Origin: SIG710 sp045605745
GTDB lineage: Bacteria; Bacillota; Clostridia; Oscillospirales; CAG-272
Direction of reading: 5' to 3'
NCBI GenBank assembly: GCA_045605745.1
Contig: JAZUQN010000023.1
Coordinates: 1-7,351 of the forward strand
Length of the DNA stretch: 7,351 nucleotides
Within the stretch, counting starts at the first letter, position 1. Each line of letters starts with the position of its first letter. The translations under genes and the position numbers were made by a program. This document shows, piece by piece, positions 6,989 through 7,351 of this stretch. Under the pieces are notes generated by a model that did not search any database, was not told the origin of the DNA, and saw only the letters and a list, made by a program, of their open reading frames with translations.

Positions 6989-7014
6989 AAAATCCTTGTC
7001 ATATCAAGGGTTTT
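6989..7014 (+). terminator. Terminator-like hairpin after the tRNA half
   Basis: AAAATCCTTG (6989-6998) pairs with CAAGGGTTTT (7005-7014): 10 bp including one T-G pair, with a 6-nt loop. The T-run is only four long and is contained in the stem, so termination may be partial. It abuts the cloverleaf-like segment and lies before the intact tRNA. Confidence 0.4.
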
Positions 7015-7099
7015 CGGCATTTTCCATCATACAAAAATTTCATAGTTCTCTCGCGAAATTCTCTCCAAATTCCAGAGCATTTCGCTAAAGATACCCTAC

Positions 7100-7187
7100 G
7101 GAGGGTTATCGAAGTGGTCATAACGAGGCGGTCTTGAAAACCGTTTGCCCTCTGGGCACGTGGGTTCGAATCCCACACCCTCCGCCA
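7100..7187 (+). tRNA. tRNA-Ser, anticodon UGA
   Basis: An 88-nt class II tRNA reading UCA-type serine codons. The acceptor stem GGAGGGT/ACCCTCC (7100-7106, 7177-7183) is perfect, followed by G7184 and an encoded CCA (7185-7187). The anticodon stem is GCGGT/ACCGT with loop CTTGAAA (7133-7139) and anticodon TGA at 7135-7137. A long variable arm (about 7145-7159, with GCCC/GGGC) is typical of Ser. The T-arm is GTGGG-TTCGAAT-CCCAC. No convincing promoter lies in the 85 nt just upstream, so it may depend on the promoter at 6792 and on processing of a long leader. Confidence 0.97.
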
Positions 7188-7191
7188 CACT

Positions 7192-7262
7192 TTGCACAAT
7201 TTTGTGCAACAAAAAGCACTTGAATTTAGTGATATTCGCTAAAAATCAGGTGCTTTTTTCTT
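7192..7262 (+). terminator. Double terminator of the tRNA-Ser transcript
   Basis: First hairpin: TTGCACAA (7192-7199) with TTGTGCAA (7202-7209), 5 nt after CCA. Second hairpin: AAAAAGCACTTGA (7211-7223) pairs with TCAGGTGCTTTTT (7246-7258) with one G-U pair, and has an inner stem TTTAGTG/CGCTAAA (7225-7231, 7237-7243). It ends in TTTTTTCTTT, a good U-tract. The first hairpin may instead guide 3' trimming. Confidence 0.85.
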
Positions 7263-7290
7263 TGCTTTAAGCCCCCAAAATTTTTGCCTT

Positions 7291-7351
7291 GGAGAGAACT
7301 CGAAAATTCTCTCCTGACCCCCGAAAAACCCTTGTGGCATAAGCCTTTTTC
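7291..7351. other. Two palindromes at the window end; no gene seen
   Basis: GGAGAGAA (7291-7298) pairs with TTCTCTCC (7307-7314) across an 8-nt loop. Then 7323-7351 is a symmetric imperfect palindrome centred on G7337: GAAAAA/TTTTTC outside, a CC-CC mismatch, and CTTGTG/CATAAG (one G-U) inside. The second could be a terminator or a protein or recombinase binding site and may continue past the edge. No coding signal was seen in 7263-7351. Confidence 0.4.

Larger units (their letters stand above)
7005..7334. repeat. Inverted repeats flanking tRNA-Ser
   Basis: Two short motifs occur in mirrored order on either side of the tRNA. The outer pair is CAAGGGTTTTCGG (7005-7017) with CCGAAAAACCCTTG (7321-7334), complementary apart from one extra A. 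The inner pair is TTCTCTCC (7059-7066) with GGAGAGAA (7291-7298), an exact 8-bp complement. The arms are short and spacings differ between sides (about 41 and 22 nt), so this may be an old rearranged repeat or partly chance. Confidence 0.45.

Noticed and set aside
6836..7000. T-box riboswitch for serine before the tRNA
   Set aside because: No T-box consensus or specifier-loop arrangement was found, and the downstream gene is a tRNA rather than a synthetase or biosynthetic gene.
6999..7199. 66-codon minus-strand reading frame containing VWDSNPRAQRANGFQDRLV
   Set aside because: It is the reverse complement of the tRNA-Ser gene; WDSNPR-type peptides are a familiar false prediction antisense to tRNA-Ser.
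1..7351. CRISPR array, insertion sequence or transposase gene
   Set aside because: No regularly spaced repeats and no transposase-like protein in any frame.

Overview
The window looks like chromosomal DNA of an obligately anaerobic, moderately AT-rich Clostridia-type Firmicute. An Oscillospiraceae/Ruminococcaceae relative is my best guess, but it is only a guess. The reasons are a flavodiiron oxygen/NO reductase fused to flavin reductase and rubredoxin, an oxygen-sensitive 2-hydroxyacyl-CoA dehydratase/activase-type system, strong GGAGG ribosome binding sites, consensus sigma-A promoters and simple hairpin-plus-T-tract terminators.

Layout. (1) Positions 2-1654, plus strand: 3' part of a multidomain flavodiiron protein whose first ~50 codons lie outside the window. 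(2) Positions 1655-1864: gene-free stretch with a nested inverted repeat and a very long perfect bidirectional terminator separating convergent genes. (3) Positions 6140-1865, minus strand: a two-gene operon. The first gene encodes a 989-residue protein with two tandem BadF/HgdC-type ATPase (activase) domains plus a DUF2229-type domain. The second, 4 nt downstream, encodes a 433-residue HgdB-like 2-hydroxyacyl-CoA dehydratase-family protein. To my knowledge these parts often form one ~1,400-residue polypeptide; here they are split by a +1 frame change. (4) Positions 6598-6365, minus strand: secG as a single-gene unit with its own promoter and terminator. (5) Positions 6614-6830: AT-rich divergent promoter region with two consensus-like promoters. 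(6) Positions 6827-7351, plus strand: no protein genes. It holds a structured leader, a 5'-half copy of tRNA-Ser that can be drawn as a degenerate cloverleaf, a terminator-like hairpin, an intact tRNA-Ser(UGA) with encoded CCA, a double terminator and further palindromes.

How the genes fit together. The flavodiiron protein should remove O2 or NO using reducing power passed through its own flavin reductase, rubredoxin and FMN modules. The activase/dehydratase pair should use ATP to push electrons to very low potential through oxygen-sensitive Fe-S clusters. Both belong to strictly anaerobic physiology, but they are convergent and separately terminated, so a direct functional link is inference only. 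secG and the tRNA are housekeeping genes. The most unusual parts are the split activase operon and the tRNA-Ser region with its promoter, two hairpins, tRNA-like half and terminator-like hairpin.
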